NCBI GenBank assembly: GCA_001626925.1
Contig: LUOR01000009.1
Span: 1 to 54,833, forward strand
Source of the DNA: Moraxellaceae bacterium REDSEA-S32_B1
GTDB taxonomy: Bacteria; Pseudomonadota; Gammaproteobacteria; Pseudomonadales; Moraxellaceae
DNA length: 54,833 nt
Reading direction: 5' to 3'
The translations under genes and the position numbers were made by a program. A model generated the notes under the pieces. It worked only from the letters and a program-made list of their open reading frames with translations, had not been told where the DNA came from and ran no database searches. Positions 1 to 10,049 of the stretch are shown piece after piece (position 1 is the stretch's first letter; each line of letters opens with the position of its first letter).

Positions 1-60
1 TAGTTAAAATTACGCAAAAGCGTGATTTTTATCACAATAACTTAATTCGGGAGCCATTTT

Positions 61-1674
61 ATGAATGACTACTTCGGTGCGGGCGGTGGTGACCGTCTAA
101 ACTTTCATTATTTGTGGGATCAATTCCATCCAATCCTTGGAGCGATTGCTATACTGATCGTGGGTTGGATTGTTGCATTACTGATCTCAGGCGGTGTCAA
201 AAAATTATTAGGTTCTGCGGGTCTTAACGACAAGCTTAGCCGCTCTACACAGCAGTCAACAAACATCGAGCAGTTATTCGCTCGTATTGTATTTTGGTTC
301 ATTATGATCATTGCGATCGTTGCTGGACTAAATGTACTGAATCTTCAGTCTGTGAGCGCACCTTTCTCGAATATGATTGGTCAAGTTCTCGCATTTATTC
401 CAACACTGATTGCTGCTGCTGCTGTTGCGCTGATCGGTTGGTTATTAGCGACATTGGTTCGTGCGGGGCTTACTCGTGTATTGGCGAGCACAAACCTTGA
501 TGACAAACTCAGCGCAGACGTTGGTGTTGCGCCAGTAAGTAAAAATATCGCTGATATTGCTTATTGGCTGATTTTGTTGCTGTTCTTACCAATGGTGTTG
601 TCGATTCTTGGTCTGACAGGTTTGCTTGCGCCAGTGCAAGTGATGGTGACTGAGGCGATTTCATTTATTCCTAATATTTTCATTGCGGGTATCATTGTTT
701 TTGCGGGTTATATCTTGGCAAAAATCATCCGTGGGATTACCGAAGGTTTGTTAAACAGTATTGGCTTACAAGCCCAAGCAGAGAAGTTAGGTGTATTTAA
801 ATCTTCAAATTTACCAAAATTACTCGGCTCATTTGTATTCACTATCGTGATGATTACAGCATTAATCATTGCATTTGATGCACTTGGCGTAGAAGCAATT
901 TCTCAACCTGCGACTGCGATGTTGAATCAAATCATGGCGGCGATTCCAAATATTCTTGGTGCTGCGATTATCTTGATCATTGCATACGTGGTATCACGTT
1001 TTGTTGGTCAGTTGGTTGCAGAGCTTCTTGCAGGTACGGGTGTAGATAACATCCCAGCAAAACTTGACGTGCAACGCTTTTTGGGTGAACAAAAAGTATC
1101 TAGCTTCGTTGGTTTCTTAATCGTATTCTTCACCATGTTGTTTGCAACTTCTGAAGCTGCAAATCGTCTTGAATTCACACAAGTGAGTGGATTGATCAGC
1201 ATGTTTATCCAATTCGGTGCGAGCATCTTGCTTGGTGCAGTGATCCTTGTCATTGGTTTTTGGCTTGCAAATACTGTGGCGAATGTTATTCAACGTGGTG
1301 AATACAATAGCTCTCGTTGGTTGGGTAACTTGGTGCGCATCTTAGTGATGGGTCTAGTTATCGCAATGGGTCTTCGTGCGATGGGTATCGCGGATTCGAT
1401 CGTGAATCTTGCATTTGGCTTGACACTTGGCGGTGTTGCAGTTGCATTTGCTTTGGCATTCGGTCTGGGTGGTCGCGAACCAGCAGAGCGTTTATTGTCA
1501 AAACTTTTAGATACTGCCGAATCAGAAGGGAAGAAGCCAAATCCTTTAGCAAATCAGCCAAAGACTTCTAGTTTTGGTGGTACGCCGTCAACAGGCGCAG
1601 CTAATTCTGATGCGAAAGTCGACCTACCATCTGATTTAACTGATATTGATATGCATCCTGATACAGATAAATAA
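61..1674 (+). CDS. MscS-like mechanosensitive channel, multi-repeat membrane protein
   Basis: This 537-residue integral membrane protein probably acts as a small-conductance mechanosensitive channel or related inner-membrane pore. It is built from about five diverged copies of a unit made of a hydrophobic helix, an amphipathic arginine/lysine-containing helix and a loop. The units start near residues 23, 112, 202, 294 and 386; several begin with F/A-I-P-N/T and end in a D/N-x-K-L-like motif (57-60, 147-150). This is the conserved TM-helix repeat architecture. A Gly/Ala-rich final helix at 452-472 ends in GLGG, followed by a charged, Pro/Ser-rich cytoplasmic tail without predicted fold. ATG at 61 is preceded by CGGGAG. 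A terminator follows, so it is probably monocistronic. The family call is firm; actual gating activity is inferred. Confidence 0.85.
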   Translation: MNDYFGAGGGDRLNFHYLWDQFHPILGAIAILIVGWIVALLISGGVKKLLGSAGLNDKLSRSTQQSTNIEQLFARIVFWFIMIIAIVAGLNVLNLQSVSAPFSNMIGQVLAFIPTLIAAAAVALIGWLLATLVRAGLTRVLASTNLDDKLSADVGVAPVSKNIADIAYWLILLLFLPMVLSILGLTGLLAPVQVMVTEAISFIPNIFIAGIIVFAGYILAKIIRGITEGLLNSIGLQAQAEKLGVFKSSNLPKLLGSFVFTIVMITALIIAFDALGVEAISQPATAMLNQIMAAIPNILGAAIILIIAYVVSRFVGQLVAELLAGTGVDNIPAKLDVQRFLGEQKVSSFVGFLIVFFTMLFATSEAANRLEFTQVSGLISMFIQFGASILLGAVILVIGFWLANTVANVIQRGEYNSSRWLGNLVRILVMGLVIAMGLRAMGIADSIVNLAFGLTLGGVAVAFALAFGLGGREPAERLLSKLLDTAESEGKKPNPLANQPKTSSFGGTPSTGAANSDAKVDLPSDLTDIDMHPDTDK

Positions 1675-1724
1675 TATTTATTTGTGTATATCTTCACAAT
1701 CTTGACTTTTGTTTAGATTGTATT

Positions 1725-1751
1725 AAAAAAAGCCACTTCGGTGGCTTTTTT
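1725..1751 (+). terminator. Intrinsic terminator after the MscS-like gene
   Basis: The stem AAGCCAC/GTGGCTT closes on a TTCG tetraloop and is followed by a run of T. An A-tract lies upstream, so it could also work in reverse. Confidence 0.9.
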
Positions 1752-1853
1752 GTTATCTTGATCACACTAAAAGTTAATTGTCAGACAATATGCAGAAAAG
1801 TCGTTATCAAAATGATTAGTATAAAATCTGTTCAACTGAAGGAGGTTGATGAT

Positions 1854-2030
1854 ATGTTGAAAAATATGAAGCAACCCACAAACTTGAAGTTTATCCCAGC
1901 ATTCATGATGGGTACTGCAATCTATGTCGTTGGTTCGGCGATCAATTTTGTGCGTGACACAAAAGGTTCCGAAGAAAGCCAAGACATTGACACGTCAGTG
2001 CGTAAGCCAAATCTTGTCCGTCATAGCTAA
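1854..2030 (+). CDS. Small single-span membrane protein, unknown function
   Basis: A 58-residue protein. The open frame extends upstream to 1758, but the ATG at 1854 is chosen because AAGGAGG at 1839-1845 lies 8 bases before it, a near-perfect ribosome binding site. Residues 11-30 (FIPAFMMGTAIYVVGSAINF) are hydrophobic and would span the membrane once or act as a signal anchor; the remaining C-terminal half is charged and polar (RDTKGSEESQD). I recognise no family. It stands alone between a terminator and a convergent oxidoreductase gene. The strong ribosome binding site is the main reason to consider it real. Confidence 0.7.
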   Translation: MLKNMKQPTNLKFIPAFMMGTAIYVVGSAINFVRDTKGSEESQDIDTSVRKPNLVRHS

Positions 2031-2093
2031 TTTGCTATGCACGAGATCATGATTAACTTATTCCTGATCGTGTAAAACTCTCCCAAAAGGACA

Positions 2094-2134
2094 CGATGAA
2101 GATTTGATTAATTTTAAACATGATTTCTTCATCG
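2094..2134. terminator. Long-loop inverted repeat between convergent genes
   Basis: CGATGAAGA at 2094-2102 pairs perfectly with TCTTCATCG at 2126-2134 around an AT-rich 23-base loop, exactly between two convergent genes. No clean T-run follows on either side, so a role as bidirectional terminator is plausible but unproven. Just upstream, CACGA-ATCA near 2040 can pair with TGATCGTG near 2065. Confidence 0.4.
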
Positions 2135-2147
2135 CAGAGCATGGATG

Positions 2148-3401
2148 CTACACCACATTTCCTGCAACATAAGCAGACGACCATGCCCATTGAAAATTAT
2201 AACCACCTAAATGTCCGGTCACATCGACGATTTCACCAATAAAATATAATCCTTCGACCAGCTTACTATGCATGGTTTTTGAAGAGATTTCATCAGTATT
2301 CACACCACCTAAGGTCACTTCGGCAGTACGATAACCCTCTGTACCCGATGGTTTGACAGGATAATGGTGCATCAGTCCCGCAAGACTTAGCAGTTTTTGA
2401 TCAGACCATTGTCCAATGGCGAGTTCGCTGTGTTCAGCCCACATCAATTTTTGCAACTCATTCACAATGCTTTTAGGGAAGTAGTCGTTTAAGATCGTGC
2501 GTAATAACACTTTGGCTTGTTTCTGCTTTTGCTGAATCAATATGTGCTTTAAATCGTCTTGTGGTAAAAAGTCGATATAGAACGTTTCACCACTTTGCCA
2601 ATAATTCGAAAGCTGTAAACTACTTGGGCCACTCAGCCCACGATGGGTAAACAGCATTGGCTCGGTAAAACTCGCTTTAGCATTAGATAGGGTGCATAGA
2701 ATCGCATTACCACTGAGTTTTTCTGTACTTTCTTTAAATTGATCACTAAAGGTGAAGGGCACAAGTCCTGCACGTGTTGGATAAACCTGATGCCCAAACT
2801 GCTTGGCGATGTGATAACCAATTCCTGAACCGCCTAAAGTGGGAATGGATAAGCCACCACTTGCAATGACAAGAGAATGACAATAAAAATTTCCAAGACT
2901 ACTTTGAATCAAAAACTGTTGAAGATTTACATCATCACTTTTTGTCATTTTTTGGACATCAGTGACTTCGGCAGAAGTACGGATATCGACATGATTTGTT
3001 TTGGCGCATTCTTCAAGAAGCAGATTTAGGATGTGTTTTGCACCATCTAATGTAAATAATTTTCCGAGATCACGTTCTTCATAGGCAATACCATAATCAT
3101 GTACTAAACCAATAAAATCCCACTGCGTATATTGCGACAGCGCAGATTTGACGAAGTGTGGATTGTGGCAAATGTAGTTGTCAGGTTCGATACTATAATT
3201 GGTAAAGTTACATTTACCGCCACCAGACATGAGGATTTTTTTGCCGACTTTATTGGCCTTTTCCAAGACTAAAACTTTGCGACCACGCTTTCCTGCTTGT
3301 GCTGCACACATTAATCCTGCTGCACCTGCGCCAATCACGATGACATCATAAACCATTTCACTTGAAAGTTTACTGTTAGAGTTCTGCGAGTGTGAATTCA
3401 T
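2148..3401 (-). CDS. YhiN/HI0933-family FAD-dependent oxidoreductase
   Basis: A flavoprotein of about 402-417 residues, often annotated as an aminoacetone oxidase-like or NAD(P)/FAD-dependent oxidoreductase; the physiological substrate is not established. The N-terminus carries the FAD-binding Rossmann motif DVIVIGAGAAGLMCA followed by the acidic strand VLVLEKA. The family motif GGGKCNFTN follows, then ASGGLSIPTLGGSGIGY, and the C-terminus has GHLGGYNFQWAWSSAYVAG, the typical HI0933 ending. The start is ambiguous: the frame stays open back through the adjacent tRNA gene to 3539, which cannot be real. I give ATG at 3401; ATG at 3356 starts right at the flavin fold and is equally likely. Neither has a good ribosome binding site. 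Confidence 0.9.
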   Translation of the reverse strand: MNSHSQNSNSKLSSEMVYDVIVIGAGAAGLMCAAQAGKRGRKVLVLEKANKVGKKILMSGGGKCNFTNYSIEPDNYICHNPHFVKSALSQYTQWDFIGLVHDYGIAYEERDLGKLFTLDGAKHILNLLLEECAKTNHVDIRTSAEVTDVQKMTKSDDVNLQQFLIQSSLGNFYCHSLVIASGGLSIPTLGGSGIGYHIAKQFGHQVYPTRAGLVPFTFSDQFKESTEKLSGNAILCTLSNAKASFTEPMLFTHRGLSGPSSLQLSNYWQSGETFYIDFLPQDDLKHILIQQKQKQAKVLLRTILNDYFPKSIVNELQKLMWAEHSELAIGQWSDQKLLSLAGLMHHYPVKPSGTEGYRTAEVTLGGVNTDEISSKTMHSKLVEGLYFIGEIVDVTGHLGGYNFQWAWSSAYVAGNVV

Positions 3402-3504
3402 AATACACAGTGAATGACAGCGATTTGAGACAAAACGATGTTGTAGATAATTTGTTGAGCTAACGCAGGAAACTGAAATTACGAAAGATTGATTATTTTT
3501 AGAA

Positions 3505-3591
3505 TGGTCCCGAGGGTCGGACTCGAACCGACACGTCATCTCTGACAGTGGATTTTGAGTCCACCGCGTCTACCAATTTCACCACCTCGGG
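3505..3591 (-). tRNA. tRNA-Leu (CAA)
   Basis: A class II tRNA of 87 bases including an encoded CCA at 3507-3505. The acceptor stem CCCGAGG pairs perfectly with CCTCGGG. The anticodon stem GTGGA/TCCAC closes the loop CTCAAAA, giving anticodon CAA at 3557-3555 (reads UUG). The variable arm is long, and the T-loop contains GGTTCGAGTCC. It lies immediately upstream of the YhiN-type gene on the same strand. Confidence 0.97.
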
Positions 3592-3783
3592 AGAGGAAGT
3601 GATGCACATATTACGTTGTTCTGAAATTCTGTCAATATATTTCATGGTTTAAATGATTAATTTTAGTACATCTAAGGCCGGTGTTAATGATTTTGCATCA
3701 CTTTTAAACGATGCTTGGTATTCAGTCAATCAATGGATGGTTTATCACGTATAATGGGATAAATTCTGATTTGATGACGTATT

Positions 3784-4833
3784 ATGCAACTGTCCGATTT
3801 TTCTTATGATTTACCTGAAGCGCTGATTGCGCATTATCCACTGGCAGAGCGCAGTGCTTCCCGCTTATTACACCTTGATCAATATGGGCAGTATCATGAT
3901 CATCAGTTTACAGACATTTTGGATTTGTTAAATGAAGGTGATGTGCTGATCCTCAATGACACCAAAGTGATGAAGGCACGCTTAAAAGGTAAACGTGCGT
4001 CGGGTGGAGCGATAGAAGTCTTAGTAGAGCGTTTAACATCTGATCGCACAGCATTTTGTCATATCAAGGCAAGTAATACACCCAAAGCAGGCGCAGAAAT
4101 TTTCATCGGAGAAGATGCAATTCCAGCAACAGTACTAGGTCGACATGAGAATTTATTTATTGTCGAGTTTTCACAGCCTATCTTGCCAATATTGGAGCAG
4201 TATGGACAGCTTCCGATTCCGCCATATTTTAATCGTGAGGCAGAAGAGATCGATGGTGAGCGTTATCAGACTGTTTTTCATGACCCTGATAAGCTTGCCA
4301 GTGTTGCAGCACCGACGGCAAGTCTGCACTTTGATGAAGCGATGTTAGAAAAATTAAAAGCCAAAGGCATTGAATATCATTTTGTCACTTTACACGTGGG
4401 GGCAGGGACATTTTCACCTGTACGGGTGGAAAAAGTTGAAACGCATGTCATGCACGCTGAATGGTGCGAAGTGCCTGAAAAGACAGTAGAAAAAATCCAA
4501 GCAGCCAAAGCACGGGGTAATCAAGTGGTTGCAGTCGGAACTACTGCAACACGTGCCCTAGAAAGTGCGGCATCGGCACATGGTGGTGAGCTGAAAGCGT
4601 GGTCTGGCGATACACAAATTTTTATTTATCCAGGCTTTGCGTTTAAAGTAGTTGATCGTTTAATTACCAATTTTCACTTACCTGAATCGACCTTATTGAT
4701 GTTGGTCTCTGCTCTATCGAGTCGTGAATATATTTTATCTGCGTATGCACATGCGGTAGCGGAAAAGTATCGTTTCTTTAGTTATGGTGATGCAATGTTA
4801 ATAGATAAATTAAGTGCGATAAAGTCTGCATAA
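3784..4833 (+). CDS. queA: S-adenosylmethionine:tRNA ribosyltransferase-isomerase QueA
   Basis: QueA transfers and isomerises the ribosyl moiety of S-adenosylmethionine onto 7-aminomethyl-7-deazaguanine in tRNA, giving epoxyqueuosine, the penultimate step of queuosine synthesis in the cytoplasm. The 349-residue length is normal. Visible family motifs in order are [20 protein letters not shown] near the N-terminus, [15 protein letters not shown] (56-69), [36 protein letters not shown] and the C-terminal [19 protein letters not shown]. The ATG at 3784 begins the expected N-terminus, although no strong ribosome binding site precedes it. The tgt gene, often next to queA, is not adjacent here; the downstream neighbour is a DUF3137-like gene 32 bases away. 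Confidence 0.97.
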   Translation: MQLSDFSYDLPEALIAHYPLAERSASRLLHLDQYGQYHDHQFTDILDLLNEGDVLILNDTKVMKARLKGKRASGGAIEVLVERLTSDRTAFCHIKASNTPKAGAEIFIGEDAIPATVLGRHENLFIVEFSQPILPILEQYGQLPIPPYFNREAEEIDGERYQTVFHDPDKLASVAAPTASLHFDEAMLEKLKAKGIEYHFVTLHVGAGTFSPVRVEKVETHVMHAEWCEVPEKTVEKIQAAKARGNQVVAVGTTATRALESAASAHGGELKAWSGDTQIFIYPGFAFKVVDRLITNFHLPESTLLMLVSALSSREYILSAYAHAVAEKYRFFSYGDAMLIDKLSAIKSA

Positions 4834-4865
4834 ATTTAAATAACTGAATAACAATTAGGATCGTC

Positions 4866-5948
4866 ATGCCAGTCAATAAAATCTATGAGCGTTGGCACTT
4901 TCATCAACGGATGAATCAGAAAGTCGCACATAATGTTGAAAAACTTATTGATCTATATAGCACTGCAAAAAGCAAGCAGGCGATTTTAGATGGTTTACAT
5001 CCGTGGCGTGTATCGACCAATCTGCGCTATAACAATCTTTTTAGTTATTTCTTATTATTGTGTTGTGCAGGAAGTATCTTATTTACGTCAATATTTCTGT
5101 ATGATCACGGTGCCTTATTGATTACGGTGTGGTTGTTAAGCATTGCGGTGGCATGTTTTGCTTATTTGTCCATAGAGCATCAGAGTGATGTAGAAGGCGT
5201 GATCAAATCCTTAGAAACACTCACTTTTCAATATCAATATGATGTACGTTTTGCCCATTTCCCAAATTTTAATACCCAAGCAGGCATGAATCCAAACTAT
5301 ATGTTGGCTCGGGTTCGACAAGGCTTTGCAAGTCTAAATCAGGGTAATGCGGGTAATGAAATTGTGGATTTTGCAGCGACATCGTGGCAAGTGCAAGGTC
5401 ATGATTTTCCAGTATTACTATTTCAATATGTGGCTGTGACTGAAGTTGAAATCCCGACGAGCAAGGGTGAGCCCATTACCAAAGAGATTAGAAAAAACTT
5501 TTGGGGCGCATGTGTATTTGATATGCCAAACTTGGCATTTTGCGTAAGTAATGAGCGACAGAAATATGAACGCTATCCGATCTCTCGGACGAGTAGCGAT
5601 GCGCAGTTCAATCGGGACTTTCATCTCTATGGTCAGCAAGAATTTGAATTGGCAAAGAATCTGACACCAAGTCGCATTCTCACCTTGGCCAGCCAACTTG
5701 ATCATATGCGAGGCACATTGATGTTTCATGATGAGATGCAAGCCTTTTGCTATATCAGCACGCAAGATATTTTTCGGACACGTGCGCGATCTAAGTCGAT
5801 TGATGATATTTCACAGCTTCGTGGACATTTGCGTACATTAAAAGCACCGCACTATGAGCGCATGCAAAAAAGCCTACAGGCGATTATTCGAAGTTTTATG
5901 GATGAGCGTGTTTTTATAAAAGAAGACAAAAACATTGAATTTTATTAG
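4866..5948 (+). CDS. DUF3137-like membrane protein, LemA neighbour
   Basis: A 360-residue protein of unknown function. Two hydrophobic helices at about residues 58-80 and 85-104 form a membrane hairpin; the N-terminal 55 residues and the long C-terminal part (about 110-360) are soluble. The C-terminal part has the alternating strand pattern and F-x-G-x-x-F-type segment seen in DUF3137 proteins, which commonly sit beside LemA genes, and a lemA gene is indeed next. TTAGGATCG upstream of the ATG provides a ribosome binding site. It may be cotranscribed with queA, 32 bases upstream. Family assignment rests on the gene pairing and overall architecture rather than on a diagnostic motif. Confidence 0.65.
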   Translation: MPVNKIYERWHFHQRMNQKVAHNVEKLIDLYSTAKSKQAILDGLHPWRVSTNLRYNNLFSYFLLLCCAGSILFTSIFLYDHGALLITVWLLSIAVACFAYLSIEHQSDVEGVIKSLETLTFQYQYDVRFAHFPNFNTQAGMNPNYMLARVRQGFASLNQGNAGNEIVDFAATSWQVQGHDFPVLLFQYVAVTEVEIPTSKGEPITKEIRKNFWGACVFDMPNLAFCVSNERQKYERYPISRTSSDAQFNRDFHLYGQQEFELAKNLTPSRILTLASQLDHMRGTLMFHDEMQAFCYISTQDIFRTRARSKSIDDISQLRGHLRTLKAPHYERMQKSLQAIIRSFMDERVFIKEDKNIEFY

Positions 5949-6166
5949 GGTCTGTTAGTGATGTTTGATTTTTTTTAATGTCATGAATTTAGAAGTAAAT
6001 AACCATGTAATCATCTGCAAAATCATCAAGGCTTGTCATGGATTTTAGCTAAAAATAGATTACAATGAGAGCAATCGAAGGTTTGCCGATATGATGTGTT
6101 GACCTTTGGAGAAATAAAAAGATTTAAACCGTTTGAAAATGAACGAACGCTTCAGGGGACTAAGTT

Positions 6167-6745
6167 ATGGGTTGGATTATATTTTTCAGCATAATATTTG
6201 CATTCATTTTCTTCTTTATCGTGATTCGCAACAATATCGTCAAAAATGAAAATGCGGCAAAACGTGCGTGGTCTGATGTGGCGAGTTTTGAACGTCAAAA
6301 AGTTAAAATCCTAGATGATTTGCAACCTTTGATTGATCGTTATGGTGATTTTGAACAAAGCACGATGACGCAAATCAGCGCATTGCGTCAGAATATTTTA
6401 AACCTCAATCAAAATACCCAAGATGTGGCAAAGCTTGAGCAAATCGAACAGCAAACTTCACAATTGCTGAAAGGCATTCATGTACAAGTTGAGGCTTACC
6501 CTGAGCTCAAAGCCAATGAGATTTATCAAAAACTGATGCACGAAATCACCGATCAGAATGAAAATGTCGGCGCAGCGATTAGTATTTTTAACCGCAATGT
6601 TGAGCACTTTAATAACAGTATTCAGATTTTCCCGAATAATGTCGTGAATAGCATGAGCTTAAATAAGAAAGCGTTAAAGCCGTTTCAAGATCGGGTGATG
6701 GATAGTGGCTTTGACTACAAGCCGAATTTTGAGTCGTCGAAGTAA
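6167..6745 (+). CDS. LemA family protein
   Basis: A 192-residue LemA-type protein. An N-terminal membrane anchor (residues 2-24, very rich in Ile and Phe) is followed by the family start of the helical domain, RNNIVKNENAAKRAWSDV. Long amphipathic helices then lead to SIFNRNVEHFNNSIQIFPNNVV, which corresponds to the conserved LemA YN-x-x-V-x-x-YN-x-x-x-x-x-FP segment. LemA proteins are anchored in the inner membrane with a four-helix domain outside; their molecular role is poorly defined. AGGGGA gives a good ribosome binding site. The stop codon lies inside the left arm of a dispersed palindromic element (6742-6827). Confidence 0.88.
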   Translation: MGWIIFFSIIFAFIFFFIVIRNNIVKNENAAKRAWSDVASFERQKVKILDDLQPLIDRYGDFEQSTMTQISALRQNILNLNQNTQDVAKLEQIEQQTSQLLKGIHVQVEAYPELKANEIYQKLMHEITDQNENVGAAISIFNRNVEHFNNSIQIFPNNVVNSMSLNKKALKPFQDRVMDSGFDYKPNFESSK

Positions 6746-6827
6746 TTTAATTCACTACTGCGTTAACCTCACTCGATGTTCTGAATGTACATCATCGTTC
6801 GGTTGCCTTGCATTGAACCTAAATTAC
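6742..6827. repeat. Dispersed palindromic element, copy A
   Basis: The ends GTAATTTA (6742-6749) and TAAATTAC (6820-6827) are perfect inverted repeats. The interior contains GCGTTAACCTCACTCG and TCGTTCGGTTGCCTTG, both identical to the copy at 51193-51302 and separated there by the same distance. The lemA stop codon falls in the left arm. This looks like a REP- or MITE-type short repeat; no coding potential is seen. Confidence 0.75.
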
Positions 6828-6854
6828 ATCAACTACATTATTACAGATGTGAAA

Positions 6855-6876
6855 TTGAAGCTAATATTAGCTTCAA
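6855..6876. repeat. Perfect 22-bp palindrome between lemA and smpB
   Basis: TTGAAGCTAAT is followed directly by its exact reverse complement, ATTAGCTTCAA, with no spacer. It sits between the convergent lemA and smpB genes. It may terminate transcription in both directions, but the T-runs are poor. Confidence 0.6.
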
Positions 6877-6922
6877 CTTCAGACTAAAAAATCTTTTAAA
6901 TTTGTGAGTTTTCAGCGCAAAA

Positions 6923-7399
6923 TTACTGATGAAACAGACGTGCTTTATCACGTTGCCAGTCACGGTCTTTCTCTGTTTGGCGTTTGTCGTGTAGCTGTTT
7001 ACCTTTTACTAAAGCGATTTCTAATTTTGCCAAATGACCTTTCCAGTAACATGCCAATGGTACGCAGGTATAACCTTTTTGATTGACTGCGCCAAGTAAC
7101 TTATCTAACTCACGGCGAGAAAGCAGAAGTTTACGTGTACGAGTTGCTTCTGCGACCACATGCGTTGATGCAGAGAGTAGTGGTTGGATTTGTGCACCAA
7201 ATAAAAACGCTTCGTTATTTTTAAAGGTAATATAGCTTTCCACCAAGCTCATCCGCCCAGCACGTAAAGATTTGACTTCCCAGCCTTGCAATGACAAACC
7301 TGCTTCAAATTTTTCTTCAATAAAATAATCATGGCGTGCACGTTTGTTCTGTGCGATGGTGCCAGCGTTATTTTTTTTGACGACTTTTGCATTTGCCAT
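6923..7399 (-). CDS. smpB: SsrA-binding protein SmpB
   Basis: SmpB binds tmRNA and carries it into stalled ribosomes during trans-translation. The 158-residue length is normal. The sequence follows the family throughout: [21 protein letters not shown] near the N-terminus, [14 protein letters not shown] (39-52), the [11 protein letters not shown] segment, the [18 protein letters not shown] tmRNA-contact region and the basic C-terminal tail [22 protein letters not shown], which is disordered until it enters the decoding centre. ATG at 7399 is the family start. It converges with lemA; its own upstream region is shared with the divergent coaD. Confidence 0.97.
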   Translation of the reverse strand: MANAKVVKKNNAGTIAQNKRARHDYFIEEKFEAGLSLQGWEVKSLRAGRMSLVESYITFKNNEAFLFGAQIQPLLSASTHVVAEATRTRKLLLSRRELDKLLGAVNQKGYTCVPLACYWKGHLAKLEIALVKGKQLHDKRQTEKDRDWQRDKARLFHQ

Positions 7400-7538
7400 A
7401 AATCAATTTTTCCAGAAAATTTATAAAACCAACAACAAACCATCTCATAAACAATGGTTGATTATTTTGCCTTGATTTTTCAATGGTGACTTTAGCTAAA
7501 AAATCAAGTTTTTGCTAGAATAAAGCTTGATTTAATGA

Positions 7539-8090
<552 letters not shown>

Positions 8091-8141
8091 TTCTCGTTAA
8101 AGTACTTTAGAGCGACAATTGTATTTAGCGATACAAGCTAA

Positions 8142-8417
<276 letters not shown>

Positions 8418-8465
8418 TATGAAAAATAGTTGATGCAAAAAATATTTTTTCTCCGAGTTTTTTGC

Positions 8466-8471
8466 TAAGAT
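8466..8471 (+). promoter_or_regulatory. Possible -10 element of rnpB
   Basis: TAAGAT lies 7 bases before the predicted 5' end of the RNase P RNA. No convincing -35 box is seen at the right distance. Confidence 0.4.
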
Positions 8472-8477
8472 GTGCGC

Positions 8478-8839
<362 letters not shown>

Positions 8840-8860
8840 ATCAGATTTCATCATAAAAAT

Positions 8861-8918
8861 TCACTATTTTCGAAAAAATAGTGTTAAAAAAAACCATGCG
8901 CTTGGCGTGGTTTTTTTT
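8861..8918 (+). terminator. rnpB terminator region, two hairpins
   Basis: A first hairpin (CACTATTTT pairing with AAAATAGTG, 8861-8882) is followed by a second stem, ACCATGC/GCGTGGT (about 8892-8911), flanked by A-runs on the left and eight T on the right. The second is a typical intrinsic terminator. Confidence 0.88.
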
Positions 8919-8952
8919 ATTTACCTAATTTTTATCGGGCTATAACAGCATA

Positions 8953-9498
8953 TTAAGAGTTATTCTGTTGTGCGATTTGTTGCCAATATAGTGATTTACT
9001 CTGGTTTTTCTCGATACCGTGTGATGCATTTTGGTAGGCGTCGGCAAGCCACAATTGCGCCGCCTTGACATCGTGATGTGCGGCGAAGTGTATTGATTGC
9101 ACAGCACTTTTTACGTCATTTGGATTGGTATTGCTTTGCTCAAGTACAGATTTGGCTTGATAATATTGTGTCCAAGGATCAGCAACTTGCTTGGCAGTCG
9201 CCTGTCCTGTTTCTTGTTGTGACATGGCTTTGACATAATCTTGTTGTTGAGATTGTTGCTTTTCTTGACGATGTTGTGTTTGGTAGCGTAGACGCAATTG
9301 TTGTTGCTCTGCCAATGCATGGTTTTTATTAGCTTGGTTTGGATTTGCTTGATTTAGATTCGAGTGCTGGATATTCGACGTTGATGGATTGTCAGAATTC
9401 ATATTGTCTACCGACGGGCAACCAGCAAGTAATAATGTTGAGGAAATTATTGCAAAGAATCCGCCATGTTTTAAATTCTCAATATTGTTTAAAATCAT
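8953..9498 (-). CDS. Putative Sel1-like repeat lipoprotein
   Basis: A 181-residue predicted lipoprotein. The ATG at 9498 is chosen because AGAGGTC lies just upstream; the frame could be extended to a TTG at 9516 but that would bury the ribosome binding site. The signal peptide ends in the lipobox LLLAGC, so the mature protein would begin at Cys and lack Asp at +2, predicting outer membrane sorting. A long Asn/Gln-rich linker follows (about 35-110), then a helical C-terminal region (AVQSIHFAAHHDVKAAQLWLA and LYWQQIAQ) that resembles one or two Sel1/TPR-like repeats. The function is unknown. Confidence 0.75.
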   Translation of the reverse strand: MILNNIENLKHGGFFAIISSTLLLAGCPSVDNMNSDNPSTSNIQHSNLNQANPNQANKNHALAEQQQLRLRYQTQHRQEKQQSQQQDYVKAMSQQETGQATAKQVADPWTQYYQAKSVLEQSNTNPNDVKSAVQSIHFAAHHDVKAAQLWLADAYQNASHGIEKNQSKSLYWQQIAQQNNS

Positions 9499-9728
9499 CT
9501 TGACCTCTTGCTTCAATCAATTTGATCGTATTTTATCAAAATGGGTGTAAGTCTATGTAACAAGTGATTGTTTTCATTTTTTTAGATTTTCATAAATTGA
9601 ATGATTTAGATTTATTTCAGAATAATTCATCATTTTGCTTTAAAAAGTGTCATCTAAAAAGATTGAGACCGCCAAGCAATCCCAATCTATACAGCATTTA
9701 AAACAAAATTTTAGGACAAGATTATAAA

Positions 9729-10025
9729 TTACTGTCCGTCTTTTTTGTCTTGAGCTTCTTCAAGTGCTACTTTATCAGCATCTTTGTCAGATGGCTGTGC
9801 TTCGGCAGCAGCTTGATTCATTTGTGATTCGTCTGCTTGTGGTGCTTGCGCTAAGGTATCTTGTGTCGATACTACTGTTGCACCTTGTGGTGCTTGAATA
9901 TCAGCTTGTGTGCTCAGCTGTGCTTCAGGTGAAGTCGCTGGCGCTTGTTCAATTTTGTCACCTGCAAATGCAGAGATAGAAAGCGTCGTTAAACCTGTAA
10001 TCAATAATGTGTTAACCAATTTCAT
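9729..10025 (-). CDS. Small secreted or periplasmic protein, unknown function
   Basis: A 98-residue protein that starts at the ATG at 10025, preceded by AAAAGGATG; a GTG at 10049 in the same frame is less likely. Residues 1-21 form a classical signal peptide with a probable cleavage after AFA (LSISAFA-GDK). The mature part is low-complexity, rich in Ala, Gln, Asp and Glu, acidic and without Cys, so it is probably disordered. I recognise no family. It lies alone, with about 500 bases of non-coding DNA upstream, and is followed by a hairpin-poor stretch before the lipoprotein gene. Confidence 0.7.
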   Translation of the reverse strand: MKLVNTLLITGLTTLSISAFAGDKIEQAPATSPEAQLSTQADIQAPQGATVVSTQDTLAQAPQADESQMNQAAAEAQPSDKDADKVALEEAQDKKDGQ

Positions 10026-10049
10026 AATAGGCATCCTTTTAAATTTCAC

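Noticed and set aside
3402..3539. Extension of the YhiN-type protein through the tRNA-Leu gene
   Set aside because: The added 46 residues overlap the tRNA 3' end and have no family similarity; start codons at 3401 or 3356 fit better.
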